From Methanococcus maripaludis C5 (lineage in GTDB: Archaea > AGJL01 > Methanococci > Methanococcales > Methanococcaceae), in assembly GCF_000016125.1 (NCBI RefSeq), contig NC_009135.1, positions 992,001 to 1,056,000 of the forward strand: a DNA stretch of 64,000 nt, given 5' to 3'. A program made the position numbers and the translations under genes. This document shows, in pieces, positions 55,160 to 63,278 of this stretch. Position 1 is the stretch's first letter; each line of letters opens with the position of its first letter. A model generated the notes under the pieces. It was not told the origin of the DNA. It saw only the letters and a program-made list of their open reading frames with translations, and did no database searches.

Positions 55160-55936
55160 TTATTCAGCAGTAAATCCGTAATCAGTCAATATTTGCTTAC
55201 CTGTTTCTCCGGTTAAGTAGTCAACAAACATCTGGGCTGCATCTTTATTTTCCGACGCTTTTAAAACGCATACTGGATAGCCAATTTCTGTAACTGTTGG
55301 TATGGTGGTTATAACTTCAATAGTATTATTTTTTGCAATTTTTGCATCTGTCATGTAAACGAATCCTGCGTCAACGTCACCAGCTTCAAGATATGTTAAA
55401 ACTTGTCTTACATTTTCACCATATACGGTTTTTTCTTCTAAATTGCCCCACAAACCCATGGATTCAAGTGACTCTTTAGCATATTTTCCAACTGGTGCGG
55501 TTTCAGGATTTCCAATTGATATTTTTACAACATCTTCATTTGCTAAATCTTCTGCAGACGTAATTCCAAGAGGATTTCCAGTCTGAACAATTAATACAAG
55601 CGAATTTTTAGCGAAAGTAACTCTTGAAGAATTTTCAATAAGATCTTGATCCTGTAATAAATTAACGTGCTTTTGTGATGCTGAAGCAAACACATCTACT
55701 GGTGCTCCACCCTCAATCTGCTGCCTCAATGTACCTGACGCTGCAAAATTTAATTCAACATTAATATTGGGATTATCTTCTTCAAATGCTGCTGCAACAT
55801 CAGTCATCGCATCGGTTAAACTCGATGCTGCTGAAACTGTTATCATGGTTGTAGTTTCTTCAGGAGATTCAGAAACACAACCTGCAAACAACAGAATTAC
55901 TGCGAGCAGACTTGCAATAACTACATGATTTTTCAT
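55160..55936 (-). CDS. modA: Molybdate/tungstate-binding lipoprotein
   Basis: A 258-residue extracellular binding protein. The signal peptide ends with LFAGCVSES, a lipobox-like site. Domain features are VSAASSLTDAMTDVAAAFE, ELNFAASGTLRQQIEGGAPV and DAGFVYMTDAKI, as in bacterial ModA. It delivers the oxyanion to ModB; the choice between molybdate and tungstate is not visible. A palindrome lies in its promoter. Confidence 0.88.
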   Translation of the reverse strand: MKNHVVIASLLAVILLFAGCVSESPEETTTMITVSAASSLTDAMTDVAAAFEEDNPNINVELNFAASGTLRQQIEGGAPVDVFASASQKHVNLLQDQDLIENSSRVTFAKNSLVLIVQTGNPLGITSAEDLANEDVVKISIGNPETAPVGKYAKESLESMGLWGNLEEKTVYGENVRQVLTYLEAGDVDAGFVYMTDAKIAKNNTIEVITTIPTVTEIGYPVCVLKASENKDAAQMFVDYLTGETGKQILTDYGFTAE

Positions 55937-55990
55937 TATTCATTCACCTTTGCGATAAATATTAATCATAATTAGTTACTATTTTAATTA

Positions 55991-56009
55991 AACAGTAATT
56001 AATACTGTT
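55991..56009. promoter_or_regulatory. Palindromic operator candidate of the mod operon
   Basis: AACAGTA-ATTAA-TACTGTT has seven-base arms. On the minus strand a TATA-like ACTTATATAT lies at about 56015-56024, so the palindrome falls on the expected transcription start of modA. A repressor there would block initiation. Its regulator is unknown and may be an oxyanion-responsive protein. Confidence 0.6.
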
Positions 56010-56311
56010 TACCAATATATAAGTATTATGTTTTTATGCCAATTTTTGGAATTTCATAAAAAACAATTTAAAAGCTAGGTAGCTACATTATAATTTCAAA
56101 ATATCTTTTAAATTTTTTAACCATTATTTAATCTCAAAAAGAATTTTATTTAAATTTTTGAAGTATTTTTTATTAAAAGAACATTGAAATTCTTTAAAAA
56201 TTTAAAAAAATAGGTGAGGTCAAAAATGTTAAAGATTTTTTGCTAAAATCTTTATTATTACTATTTAATTATGTTTTCCAATGTTACGGCAATGGATTGG
56301 TATATTCCCAA

Positions 56312-56339
56312 ACATCTCAGACTTCTACTTCTGAGATGT
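56312..56339. terminator. 10-bp hairpin, terminator or small-RNA candidate
   Basis: ACATCTCAGA (56312-56321) is complementary to TCTGAGATGT (56330-56339) around the loop CTTCTACT. A GC-richer segment precedes it (56280-56311) in an otherwise AT-rich gap. It may end a short transcript or be an element of one. Confidence 0.4.
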
Positions 56340-56422
56340 CTTTAACTGTAGAGTTTATCTTATTTAAGTTTTCTGTATTTGAATTAAAGATTAATTTAAT
56401 ATATTAAGTTTAAGAAAATATT

Positions 56423-56767
56423 TTATTCAATAATTATTTTAAATCGAATGTCTTCTTTAGATTTTTCAAGCGTTATTCCAAAAAATTCAAATTCAGTTAT
56501 TAAAACAGCACCAGAAATCGATTTTCCAATTTTTTTGTAAATTTCTTCTAAATCCATATGATTCGCAATTCCAAAAGCAGCGATCCAAAAGCATTTTAAT
56601 GGGTATTTTTCGCCAGAATATTTGTCTACTATAAAATATTTCGAACTTTTTGTTCTATTGCCCCCACATATCTTTTCATTTTTACTTAATTCAACAACTG
56701 CTTTTTCAAAATCCATATATCCTGGTCTTTCAAATTTCTCAAAAAGTTCTTCAAATTTACTACTCAA
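56423..56767 (-). CDS. Hypothetical protein, possible DNA-modification-sensing head-like domain
   Basis: A 114-residue protein. The pattern SSKYFIVDKYSGEKYPLKCF followed by a helical stretch resembles the small head domain of ScoMcrA-type restriction enzymes (Y-x-L/I-V-D, G-x-x-Y-P-x-K). This is weak. No catalytic motif is present. It neighbours another unknown gene on the same strand. Confidence 0.5.
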   Translation of the reverse strand: MSSKFEELFEKFERPGYMDFEKAVVELSKNEKICGGNRTKSSKYFIVDKYSGEKYPLKCFWIAAFGIANHMDLEEIYKKIGKSISGAVLITEFEFFGITLEKSKEDIRFKIIIE

Positions 56768-56878
56768 AATAACACCTTAATTATTATATCTCTTTAAACA
56801 GCTTTTATTCTGATTAAATATATTGTTTACGGACATTACCCTCAAAACATTAGTGCCTTTCAAATTTTATTTTATCAA

Positions 56879-57400
56879 TTATCTTTCGATTTCATAAGAA
56901 ATCATGCTTTTTGGAAGCCATAGGTTTTTATTTAATTCTTTGGAATACAAACATATACCCTTTTCACTTTCACGAACATATTTAAAATTAATATAACAAA
57001 ATTTTCCAATTTTTTCCCCCAAATGTAGTTTATTTTCATTTGCAAGCCACAATGGTAATTTAACAAGCAAATTTTTTTGATTTAATGGATTTTCTTCACC
57101 ATTTGTAGAATGTTTGGATTTTTGAGTTTCAAAGGTTACATATCTTAGCACATCGTACCCATCAGTTACAAATCCGTCAGCTTTTTTGAGTATAAATTCG
57201 ATTTTTTCACTCAATTTATCCACATAGATTTTAAATTCCTGAAAATCGTCAGTTTTCACAAAAAAGTATGTTTTTCCCGATTGGGAAGTTCTGATATTTG
57301 AAACTCTGATTTTTCTTTTGAATGGCATTTCAAAAAGAATATTTTCATTAAAACTATCGAATTCATCTACTTTAAGTTTTGAAATAGCTATTTCAATCAT
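56879..57400 (-). CDS. Hypothetical protein, 173 residues
   Basis: A soluble Lys-rich protein with beta-rich N-terminus (KIRVSNIRTSQSGKTYFFV) and a second half with LVKLPLWLANENKLHLGEKI and NLWLPKSMISYEIER. No recognised domain. The ATG at 57400 follows TTGGTGCAAAA; the longer frame starts 12 codons upstream without a site. It precedes the RNase H gene in reverse order with 97 bases between, so a separate transcript is possible. Confidence 0.55.
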   Translation of the reverse strand: MIEIAISKLKVDEFDSFNENILFEMPFKRKIRVSNIRTSQSGKTYFFVKTDDFQEFKIYVDKLSEKIEFILKKADGFVTDGYDVLRYVTFETQKSKHSTNGEENPLNQKNLLVKLPLWLANENKLHLGEKIGKFCYINFKYVRESEKGICLYSKELNKNLWLPKSMISYEIER

Positions 57401-57496
57401 TTTTGCACCAATTTTAACATTACGTTTAATTATCATCTGTCGGCTAGATAGTATATTCTTTTAAATCATTTTCTTAATTAAAAATATATTTTATTT

Positions 57497-58102
57497 TTAT
57501 AAAAGTGCTTCTTTTGCCAATTTGTCAGCAATTTCGTTATTTTTATCCTCAGAATGCGCCTTAACTTTCAAAAATTCAATATTTAATCTTTTAAGATAAT
57601 TTTTACATTTTTCTTTATATTCAATCGTTCCTGCTTTGTTTGTTTTCCATTTTCCAGTACACCACTTTTCAATTCCAAGATAATCGTGGTATATTACTAA
57701 ATTTTTTACATTTTTAGAAACTGCATATTCCATTGCAAGTTCTGAAGCTAAAATTTCGCCTGCAACATTCCTCATTTTTGATAATTCTTCATCATTTCCC
57801 TTAGATTTAATTTCTTTTTCCATCCCATTGAATATTATTAAAGCGCCTGCTCCATATTCATTATTCCTTAAATTAAAACTTCCATCAACCCATGCATACA
57901 TTATATCTTTTTTAAATTCGTCTGATTTTATATTATTTTGTTTTTGCCCAGTTTTTTGAGTTAAATAATCATTCGCATCTTTTTTGGACGTAAAACTTTT
58001 AAATTCAGCTCCAGAAAATCCTTTAACCTGAGTTTCACATTCTGCCCATGTTTCAAATAATCCGGTTTTTCGCCCTTTTCGAACCGCATAAATTTTAGCC
58101 AT
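57497..58102 (-). CDS. rnhA: Ribonuclease H1 with N-terminal viroplasmin-like domain
   Basis: A 201-residue protein. Residues 1-45 (AKIYAVRKGRKTGLFETWAE, then GAEFKSFTSKKDANDYL) form the caulimovirus viroplasmin/RNase H1 hybrid-binding domain. Residues 65-200 form an RNase H fold with the catalytic carboxylates in AWVDGSF, ASELAMEYA, YHDYLGIEKW and KAHSEDKNNEIADKLA. It cleaves RNA in RNA-DNA hybrids. Archaea typically rely on RNase H2, so type 1 with this domain suggests gain by transfer. The ATG at 58102 follows GTGAAAAAA. Confidence 0.85.
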   Translation of the reverse strand: MAKIYAVRKGRKTGLFETWAECETQVKGFSGAEFKSFTSKKDANDYLTQKTGQKQNNIKSDEFKKDIMYAWVDGSFNLRNNEYGAGALIIFNGMEKEIKSKGNDEELSKMRNVAGEILASELAMEYAVSKNVKNLVIYHDYLGIEKWCTGKWKTNKAGTIEYKEKCKNYLKRLNIEFLKVKAHSEDKNNEIADKLAKEALL

Positions 58103-58236
58103 TTTTTTCACGCAAATTTATTTTTAAAACATATTATAGGTCTAAATTAAAAATGATTTCTATATTAAATTATAATTTCAAAAGATTTTTATAAACTTCC
58201 AATTGAAATATATTATTCGTAAAATGAGGCGATATT

Positions 58237-58428
58237 TTGAAAATCACTCCATTTAAATCATATTTAATGTCATTTGTATTCTTTTTATCTGCAATACTAT
58301 TTGGATTAATTTTAAAATCACAAATGGGCGAATTAAACATTATTTATACACTTTTAAAGGATTTGGGAATTGTATTTTTGGTAATTGGAATCATACTTCA
58401 AATAAAACTTAGAAAATCTAAAAAATAA
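58237..58428 (+). CDS. Small two-helix membrane protein
   Basis: A 63-residue protein starting at a TTG (GAGGCGATATT upstream). Two hydrophobic segments (LMSFVFFLSAILFGLIL and LLKDLGIVFLVIGIILQI) and a basic tail. No family known. It is divergent from rnhA and 25 bases before the peptidase gene. Confidence 0.55.
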   Translation: MKITPFKSYLMSFVFFLSAILFGLILKSQMGELNIIYTLLKDLGIVFLVIGIILQIKLRKSKK

Positions 58429-58453
58429 TTCATTTTAATTTAAATGGGATAAC

Positions 58454-59122
58454 ATGATGGAAAACGTCAAAATAATCCGTAAAAAGATCAAAAACATGTA
58501 TTTGGTTGTAAATCCCGACTGTTCGGTTGTTTTAAAGGTGCCGTCACACGTTTCTGATGAATACATCAATTTATTTATAAAGAAAAAGGAAAACTGGATA
58601 AAAAAGCATCTGGACAATTTTGAAACATTGAATACAAAATCAGTTGAAAAAAGTTACGTTGACGGTGAAATATTTGGGTATCTTGGAGAAAAATACGTTT
58701 TAAAAGTTAATTATTCAAAAAAAGGCCGGGTGGACCTATCTAAAACAGTACTAAATCTGTATGTTTCGGATGTAAATGATTTTGAAAAAAAGAAACGGAT
58801 AATTGAAAAGTTTTACAGAAAAAATGCAGAAATTGAACTTTTTGCAATTTTTAAAAATAGCTATACGGTATTTACAGGAAACATGCCCGATTTTGCAGTT
58901 AGAAAGATGAAAAAAAGATGGGGATCTTGCAGTTTTCACAAAAATAAAATTATATTAAACGAAAGATTAATCGAAAAGCCGAAAGAATGTATTGAATATG
59001 TCGTGTTTCATGAACTTGCCCATTTAAAATATCCAAACCACAGTAAGGATTTTTATAATTATTTAACAGAGTTAATGCCCGATTGGAAAAACAGGAAACT
59101 TAAATTAAATGAAATTCATTAA
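58454..59122 (+). CDS. YgjP-like metallopeptidase (DUF45)
   Basis: A 222-residue protein of the YgjP/DUF45 family with the zinc motif HELAHLKYPNHSKDF (HExxH plus a further histidine), at about residue 178. The N-terminal beta domain and the KRWGSCSFHK motif are family features. It is associated with restriction-modification and stress loci in bacteria; substrates are unknown. The first of two adjacent ATGs is used. Confidence 0.85.
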   Translation: MMENVKIIRKKIKNMYLVVNPDCSVVLKVPSHVSDEYINLFIKKKENWIKKHLDNFETLNTKSVEKSYVDGEIFGYLGEKYVLKVNYSKKGRVDLSKTVLNLYVSDVNDFEKKKRIIEKFYRKNAEIELFAIFKNSYTVFTGNMPDFAVRKMKKRWGSCSFHKNKIILNERLIEKPKECIEYVVFHELAHLKYPNHSKDFYNYLTELMPDWKNRKLKLNEIH

Positions 59123-59134
59123 ATCGTTTATTTA

Positions 59135-59602
59135 TTAAAATAGATTTTTATCCATTGCAATTTTTAAAAATATCTGTTTTAAATACGGAAGAACTTCTAT
59201 TGCGGGAACAAGATAACTATCTGCTTTTTCAAAACCGTTTTCTAATTCATAATTCTGTTTTTTAATATCTTCTAAAGTGTATTTTAAAAAACCCTCATCA
59301 TTTCTCCATATTGTAAACATTATGTAATTTTTATCGATTGGATCGACAAACTCCCTCTTTTTATATTTCCTAACGATTTTTAGTGCAAGTTTTTCAGGGC
59401 CACTAACATTCAGTTTTGAAAGTTCTTTTTCAAATACCTGCGCCATGAACATTGTTTCAAACCCGAGTTCCATTACATCTCTTGCACTAATATTTTCAAA
59501 ACCTTTCTTTTCAGCTTTTTCGTACTTTGAAAGAAATCTAAGTAATGAGATATTTGCATTGTCGGTAAATACTGAAAATCCAAATTCAAATATATGATCC
59601 AT
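59135..59602 (-). CDS. Conserved hypothetical protein, 155 residues
   Basis: A soluble helical protein. No recognised domain. The visible segments are DPIDKNYIMFTIWRNDEGFL and VPAIEVLPYLKQIFLKIAM. The stop lies 13 bases from the peptidase stop (convergent), and the start is 69 bases from the TetR gene stop. A role with the TetR regulator is possible. Confidence 0.55.
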   Translation of the reverse strand: MDHIFEFGFSVFTDNANISLLRFLSKYEKAEKKGFENISARDVMELGFETMFMAQVFEKELSKLNVSGPEKLALKIVRKYKKREFVDPIDKNYIMFTIWRNDEGFLKYTLEDIKKQNYELENGFEKADSYLVPAIEVLPYLKQIFLKIAMDKNLF

Positions 59603-59670
59603 AAATTTTCACCGCTGTATTAATTTCATAGCATCTACCGGACGTCTGGCCGGTTTTCATTTGTGAGGGA

Positions 59671-60261
59671 TTAATTTTTTATAAGTTCCCAGAATGAACC
59701 AATTACCATTCTGGCTTTATCGTCAAATTTTTTGTTAGTATAATATGAAACGAGAGGTAAGCCTTCAAATATTGAGCAAAAATGGATTGCGAGGGTATGG
59801 GGATCCAATTCTTTTTTGACTTCCCCCATTTCCTGTGCCAAAATTATTCTGTTAACCAATTTGTCTATAGCGTTTTCATATATATTATTATTGAATTCCC
59901 ATATCTTTGGAAATTTTTTTATTGCGTCAGAAAACGGTCCGAAGTATACGGTTTTCTCTTCACCTTTACCATATTTACTGAAATACCTATTTCTTATTAA
60001 AATCGCCTGTTCTATAAATTCAAAAATGGCATTTTCAAAACAGCTTTCTTTTTCAATACATGAAAGAACAGCTTTTCCATTTTCTTCGAGTATCGAGGTT
60101 ATTGTTTCGATGTAGAGGTCTTCTTTTCTTTCAAAATAGTAATAAAGACCCCCTTTTGAAATATTGCATTCTTTTGCAATTTCAGAAAGTGACGTTTCAA
60201 TATACCCTTTTTTAAAAAAAAGTTCTCTTGATTTTTCAAGGATCAAATTTCTTGTTGTCAT
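59671..60261 (-). CDS. TetR/AcrR family transcription regulator
   Basis: A 196-residue regulator. The N-terminal helix-turn-helix is well conserved (FFKKGYIETSLSEIAKECNI, followed by SKGGLYYYFERKEDLY). The C-terminal ligand domain is divergent. TetR proteins usually repress a nearby gene or themselves; the GATC-centred palindromes 150-260 bases upstream are candidate operators. The gene lies next to an RNA-like region. TATA-like TTAATATATTAA at 60279-60290 suggests a leaderless mRNA. Confidence 0.9.
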   Translation of the reverse strand: MTTRNLILEKSRELFFKKGYIETSLSEIAKECNISKGGLYYYFERKEDLYIETITSILEENGKAVLSCIEKESCFENAIFEFIEQAILIRNRYFSKYGKGEEKTVYFGPFSDAIKKFPKIWEFNNNIYENAIDKLVNRIILAQEMGEVKKELDPHTLAIHFCSIFEGLPLVSYYTNKKFDDKARMVIGSFWELIKN

Positions 60262-60401
60262 ATTTTTTACTCAATCAATTTTTAATATATTAAATAGTCA
60301 AAACTTAAAATTATATTTTAATCCATTATTACCCCTTCAAACTTATTTTCGGATTTTTCAATTTTGTCGTATTATGTTGCCTTTTTGGGATCATTATGGA
60401 A

Positions 60402-60516
60402 AACTATATATTTAAGTTCGATCTAATTAAGCTGGGAACGGGATAGGTAACCACACCGTGCACTTTTTTGATCAAATTGATCATAGTTTAGATCTAAATT
60501 GTTATTTTAGATCTAA
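60402..60516. promoter_or_regulatory. Promoter with repeated GATC palindromes
   Basis: A TATA-like AACTATATATTTA (60402-60413) is followed by TTCGATCTAA (60417-60426), then a GC-rich patch from 60431 (GCTGGGAACGGG, GGTAACCACACC), T6, the palindrome TTTGATCAAA (60467-60476), TTGATCAT (60477-60484), TTTAGATCTAAA (60487-60498) and TTTAGATCTAA (60506-60516). The motif TTNGATCTAA occurs three times. These look like operators for a dimeric regulator, perhaps the adjacent TetR. Confidence 0.5.
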
Positions 60517-60699
60517 TTCATAATTAACTATCCTTTTAACAGTGTTAGGGATTTATTTTTAAAACATTTTTTTAGTAGTTATTTTAATAAGGTTATTCGA
60601 AAAATGATAATTGTACAAAATGCGATTAATTGTTGCATGATCTATTTTTTAACCGGAAAATACCGTAAATTTAAATACTGGGATTTTTAGAATATTTAT

Positions 60700-60890
60700 T
60701 ACCCTGGAATTGCTGGTTCCGGGGGTTAAGGGGATATTAAAATGGAATAAACACGGAAAAATAGTTCCATTTCCAATATTGTACAAAGAGTGATATTGGG
60801 AAAAGATGGTTTTTGCATGAACGCTGTTTTATTCTTCATGCAAACTCCACATTTTTAAACCGTATCTATTTTTTTATTTTTTTAATTTCG
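60700..60890 (+). ncRNA. Candidate four-hairpin non-coding RNA
   Basis: Four stem-loops in a row: CCCTGGAA (60702-60709) with TTCCGGGG (60717-60724); AAATGGAA (60740-60747) with TTCCATTT (60765-60772); CCAATAT (60773-60779) with ATATTGG (60793-60799); TTTGCATGAA (60812-60821) with TTCATGCAAA (60835-60844). TATA-like AAATTTAAATAC (60667-60678) is about 25 bases before the first stem. Runs of T follow from 60865. No open frame is needed to explain the block. It resembles no RNA family I know. Confidence 0.55.
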
Positions 60891-60996
60891 ATCTGAAGAA
60901 TTTTCAATAAATATTTTTTTTAAAGAATAAAAAGACATAAATTTTAAATTCTTTTTTTAAGATAATTTAATTAATAATTTTTAAAAGTGGTTCAAA

Positions 60997-61395
60997 ATGG
61001 ATTACAAACAGGGCTTTACGAAAATTACAATTCATGAAAACATCTTTGGTATAAAAAACTTTTTTCAAGATATTTCTGCGAAAGTAGATGATGTATCTGC
61101 AATAGAAATCGATACTCGAGGAAACTACATCGTGTTTCTAATTGGATTTTTGTGGTATATCTCTTCAAACATTCTTTTAATAGTTTCAAAAGAGGTCAGT
61201 TATTCTTTGTATTATACAATTCTTGATTTAAGAGCGTACCATGCGATAATGACGGTTTTAATTTTTATCGCTGCAATTTTTTCAACACAGATTAAAATAT
61301 ATGTTACAGGTTACAAGCCACTTATAATTCTTGGAAACTATTTTACAATGCAGAAACTATTTGAAATATTAAAAAACGAGTTAAATTTGAAGTAA
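60997..61395 (+). CDS. Two-helix membrane protein of unknown function
   Basis: A 132-residue protein. An N-terminal soluble part (residues 1-50) precedes two membrane segments at about 50-70 (VFLIGFLWYISSNILLI) and 85-103 (HAIMTVLIFIAAIFS), and a C-terminal helix ends at KNELNLK. No family recognised. The start ATG has AGTGGTTCAAA before it. It lies just after the RNA-like region. Confidence 0.6.
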   Translation: MDYKQGFTKITIHENIFGIKNFFQDISAKVDDVSAIEIDTRGNYIVFLIGFLWYISSNILLIVSKEVSYSLYYTILDLRAYHAIMTVLIFIAAIFSTQIKIYVTGYKPLIILGNYFTMQKLFEILKNELNLK

Positions 61396-61511
61396 AAATA
61401 TAACTTTTAAAATAAAATCTACAGTTGTAAAGTTGGGATCAAAACGTTTAAAAAAGTTGAGGATACTATTTATTAAAATACATAAATATATTATCGATAG
61501 CGGTGGTTTTT

Positions 61512-61739
61512 TTGGAAGATATTCTTTTAAAGGAAGGAGTATTGGAAACACTTGAATACATCAACAATAATCAGTTTTCTGAAGTAATTTCAACTAAAGA
61601 AAATGTGAAAATAAGTTCAAAAGATCTGGCTACGTTGATGGATCTTGGAATACTCGAAATCAGGACAAATAACAACGTTGTAGTATTTAATTTATCTGAT
61701 GAAGGTAGGAAAGTTCTAAAAAGCCTTAAACGAAGTTAA
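61512..61739 (+). CDS. Small winged-helix-like protein
   Basis: A 75-residue protein starting at a TTG (MEDILLKEGV), with GCGGTGG as ribosome binding site seven bases before it; a GTG at 61503 lies inside that site. The sequence has a helix-turn-helix-like order (VLETLEYINNNQF, then SKDLATLMDLGILEI, then beta wing NNVVVFNLSDEGRKVLK). It is likely a DNA-binding regulator of MarR-like minimal form. Confidence 0.6.
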   Translation: MEDILLKEGVLETLEYINNNQFSEVISTKENVKISSKDLATLMDLGILEIRTNNNVVVFNLSDEGRKVLKSLKRS

Positions 61740-61854
61740 TTATTTTTTAACCAATATTTTTGTTACCTTGATAATAAAACTATTTTTTAAATTTTCAAAG
61801 AAAATATATATTTTAACATTTATATTAAAATTAAACAATATATGGGCGATAAAT

Positions 61855-62586
61855 ATGAGAACAAGCAACCCTGCTCTTTCAAACGATACATTTACTGGAT
61901 TTAATACTTACGGACAAAATCAGATGACAATAAATGGAACCGTAAACAATACAATAATTTCACTTGGAATAGTATCCATTTGTGCATATTTTTCATGGGA
62001 CGTACTGTTTTTTAGTTCGTATTCTGGTATTTTAATGTTAATAACACCCATTCTTGGATTTGTAATGGCACTTGCAACGATATTTAAAAAAGAATGGGCT
62101 CCAGCCACAGTTCCGATTTATTGTATATTTGAAGGTCTGTTTTTGGGGCTTATTTCAGGGTTTTTTGAACTTATGTATCCAGGAATTATTTTTCAAGCAG
62201 TTATTGCAACATTTGGAGTTTTATTCAGCCTTTTGTTTGCATACAAATCTAAATTAATCCGTGCAACTGAAAACTTTAAATTGGGAATCGTCGCTGCAAC
62301 AGGCGGAATTGCACTAGTGTATATTGTTTCATTGCTTTTGGGATTATTTGGCATACCTATTCCATTAATTTTTGGAAGCGGGCCTGTTGGGATAATATTC
62401 AGTCTTTTCGTAGTTATAATTGCTGCATTAAACCTTGTTTTGGATTTTGATTTTATCGAACAGGGTGAAAAATACGGTGCACCAAAATACATGGAATGGT
62501 ATGGCGCATTTGGATTGATGGTAACGTTAATCTGGCTATATTTGGAAATTTTAAAACTCCTTGCAAAATTAAGAAGCAGGAACTAA
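61855..62586 (+). CDS. Bax inhibitor-1/YccA family membrane protein
   Basis: A 243-residue protein with seven membrane segments after an N-terminal MRTSNPALSND stretch, which is typical of the archaeal/bacterial YccA-like branch. Bax inhibitor-1 proteins are calcium-leak channels or protease modulators; the function here is not known. The ATG at 61855 follows GGGCGATAAAT and the open frame extends 29 codons upstream without homology. Confidence 0.85.
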   Translation: MRTSNPALSNDTFTGFNTYGQNQMTINGTVNNTIISLGIVSICAYFSWDVLFFSSYSGILMLITPILGFVMALATIFKKEWAPATVPIYCIFEGLFLGLISGFFELMYPGIIFQAVIATFGVLFSLLFAYKSKLIRATENFKLGIVAATGGIALVYIVSLLLGLFGIPIPLIFGSGPVGIIFSLFVVIIAALNLVLDFDFIEQGEKYGAPKYMEWYGAFGLMVTLIWLYLEILKLLAKLRSRN

Positions 62587-62613
62587 TTTAACTTTAAATC
62601 TTTTTTCAATTAA

Positions 62614-62967
62614 TTATTCCGACAATCGATTCCATTTTTCAAGAAATCCACTTTTAACGTTTCCAAAAAGTATTGTTACAATTGGAACAATCGTATTTCC
62701 TAAAAACTTCCAATCGAGCAATATTGTTAAATCATTGAAATTATCCAAATTATTCGATATTCCAAAGTATGCAAAGAAAAATGTTATCAAAAACGAGCTT
62801 AAAAACCAAATAAGCCATAATATATTTTCTATTTTTTCGATTTTGCATTTATCTTTAATTATGATCGTGTAAATTTTGAAGATGACGTATGAAACGAGAA
62901 TAAATACTGCATTATTTGTGTAAATCAAAAATCTGGAAATATCTTGTAAATTCTGTTTGAAATTCAT
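62614..62967 (-). CDS. Small membrane protein, 117 residues
   Basis: Three membrane segments (FLIYTNNAVFILVSYVIFKI, NILWLIWFLSSFLITFFFAY and FLGNTIVPIVTILFGNV). No family recognised. The ATG at 62967 follows GGAAGGTGATTTT, a strong site. It converges with the Bax inhibitor gene. Confidence 0.6.
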   Translation of the reverse strand: MNFKQNLQDISRFLIYTNNAVFILVSYVIFKIYTIIIKDKCKIEKIENILWLIWFLSSFLITFFFAYFGISNNLDNFNDLTILLDWKFLGNTIVPIVTILFGNVKSGFLEKWNRLSE

Positions 62968-63141
62968 AAAATCACCTTCCAAATATCTTAAGAAGTATTT
63001 CAACAGCATGGAATATTAATTTTTGGATTTTAATTCGGTAAATAGCTACATGATTATTGTTGTTTATAGAAGGATATTATTGGTTAATATTTATTTAATT
63101 TTTCAAAAGAAGTTAGTTTTTAAAAAATCAAAATAATAATG

Positions 63142-63177
63142 AGTCAATTCAAACTTCCATTTCATTGACTATTTTTT
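63142..63177 (+). terminator. Stem-loop plus T-run, terminator-like
   Basis: AGTCAAT (63142-63148) is complementary to ATTGACT (63164-63170), followed at once by ATTTTTTT. This looks like an intrinsic terminator, on the plus strand, in the otherwise empty gap 62968-63278, where no gene is visible. The rest of the gap holds a TATA-like ATTATATATATTAT near 63224 for the next gene. Confidence 0.4.
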
Positions 63178-63278
63178 TGAACATTTCACATGATAAAGTT
63201 AAATTTTAGGCCTAAAAATGGGCAAATTATATATATTATTATAATTAAATATTAAAACATACAACCAGGGGTGGTTTT

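Larger units (their letters stand above)
55937..56422. other. 486-base intergenic region
   Basis: It holds the modA promoter (55960-56060), then AT-rich sequence without a supported frame, and a hairpin at 56312-56339 described separately. Confidence 0.5.
60262..60996. other. 735-base gap with regulatory palindromes and a likely RNA
   Basis: No protein-coding frame is supported. It contains the TetR promoter, a plus-strand promoter with GATC palindromes (60402-60516), a four-hairpin segment (60700-60860), and T-rich DNA that probably ends the transcript. See the separate entries. Confidence 0.7.

Noticed and set aside
60415-60463. GC-rich patch that looks a little like a 5S rRNA or tRNA fragment
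   Set aside because: No cloverleaf, no 5S helices and only about 35 bases before a T-run; it fits a promoter-near segment better.
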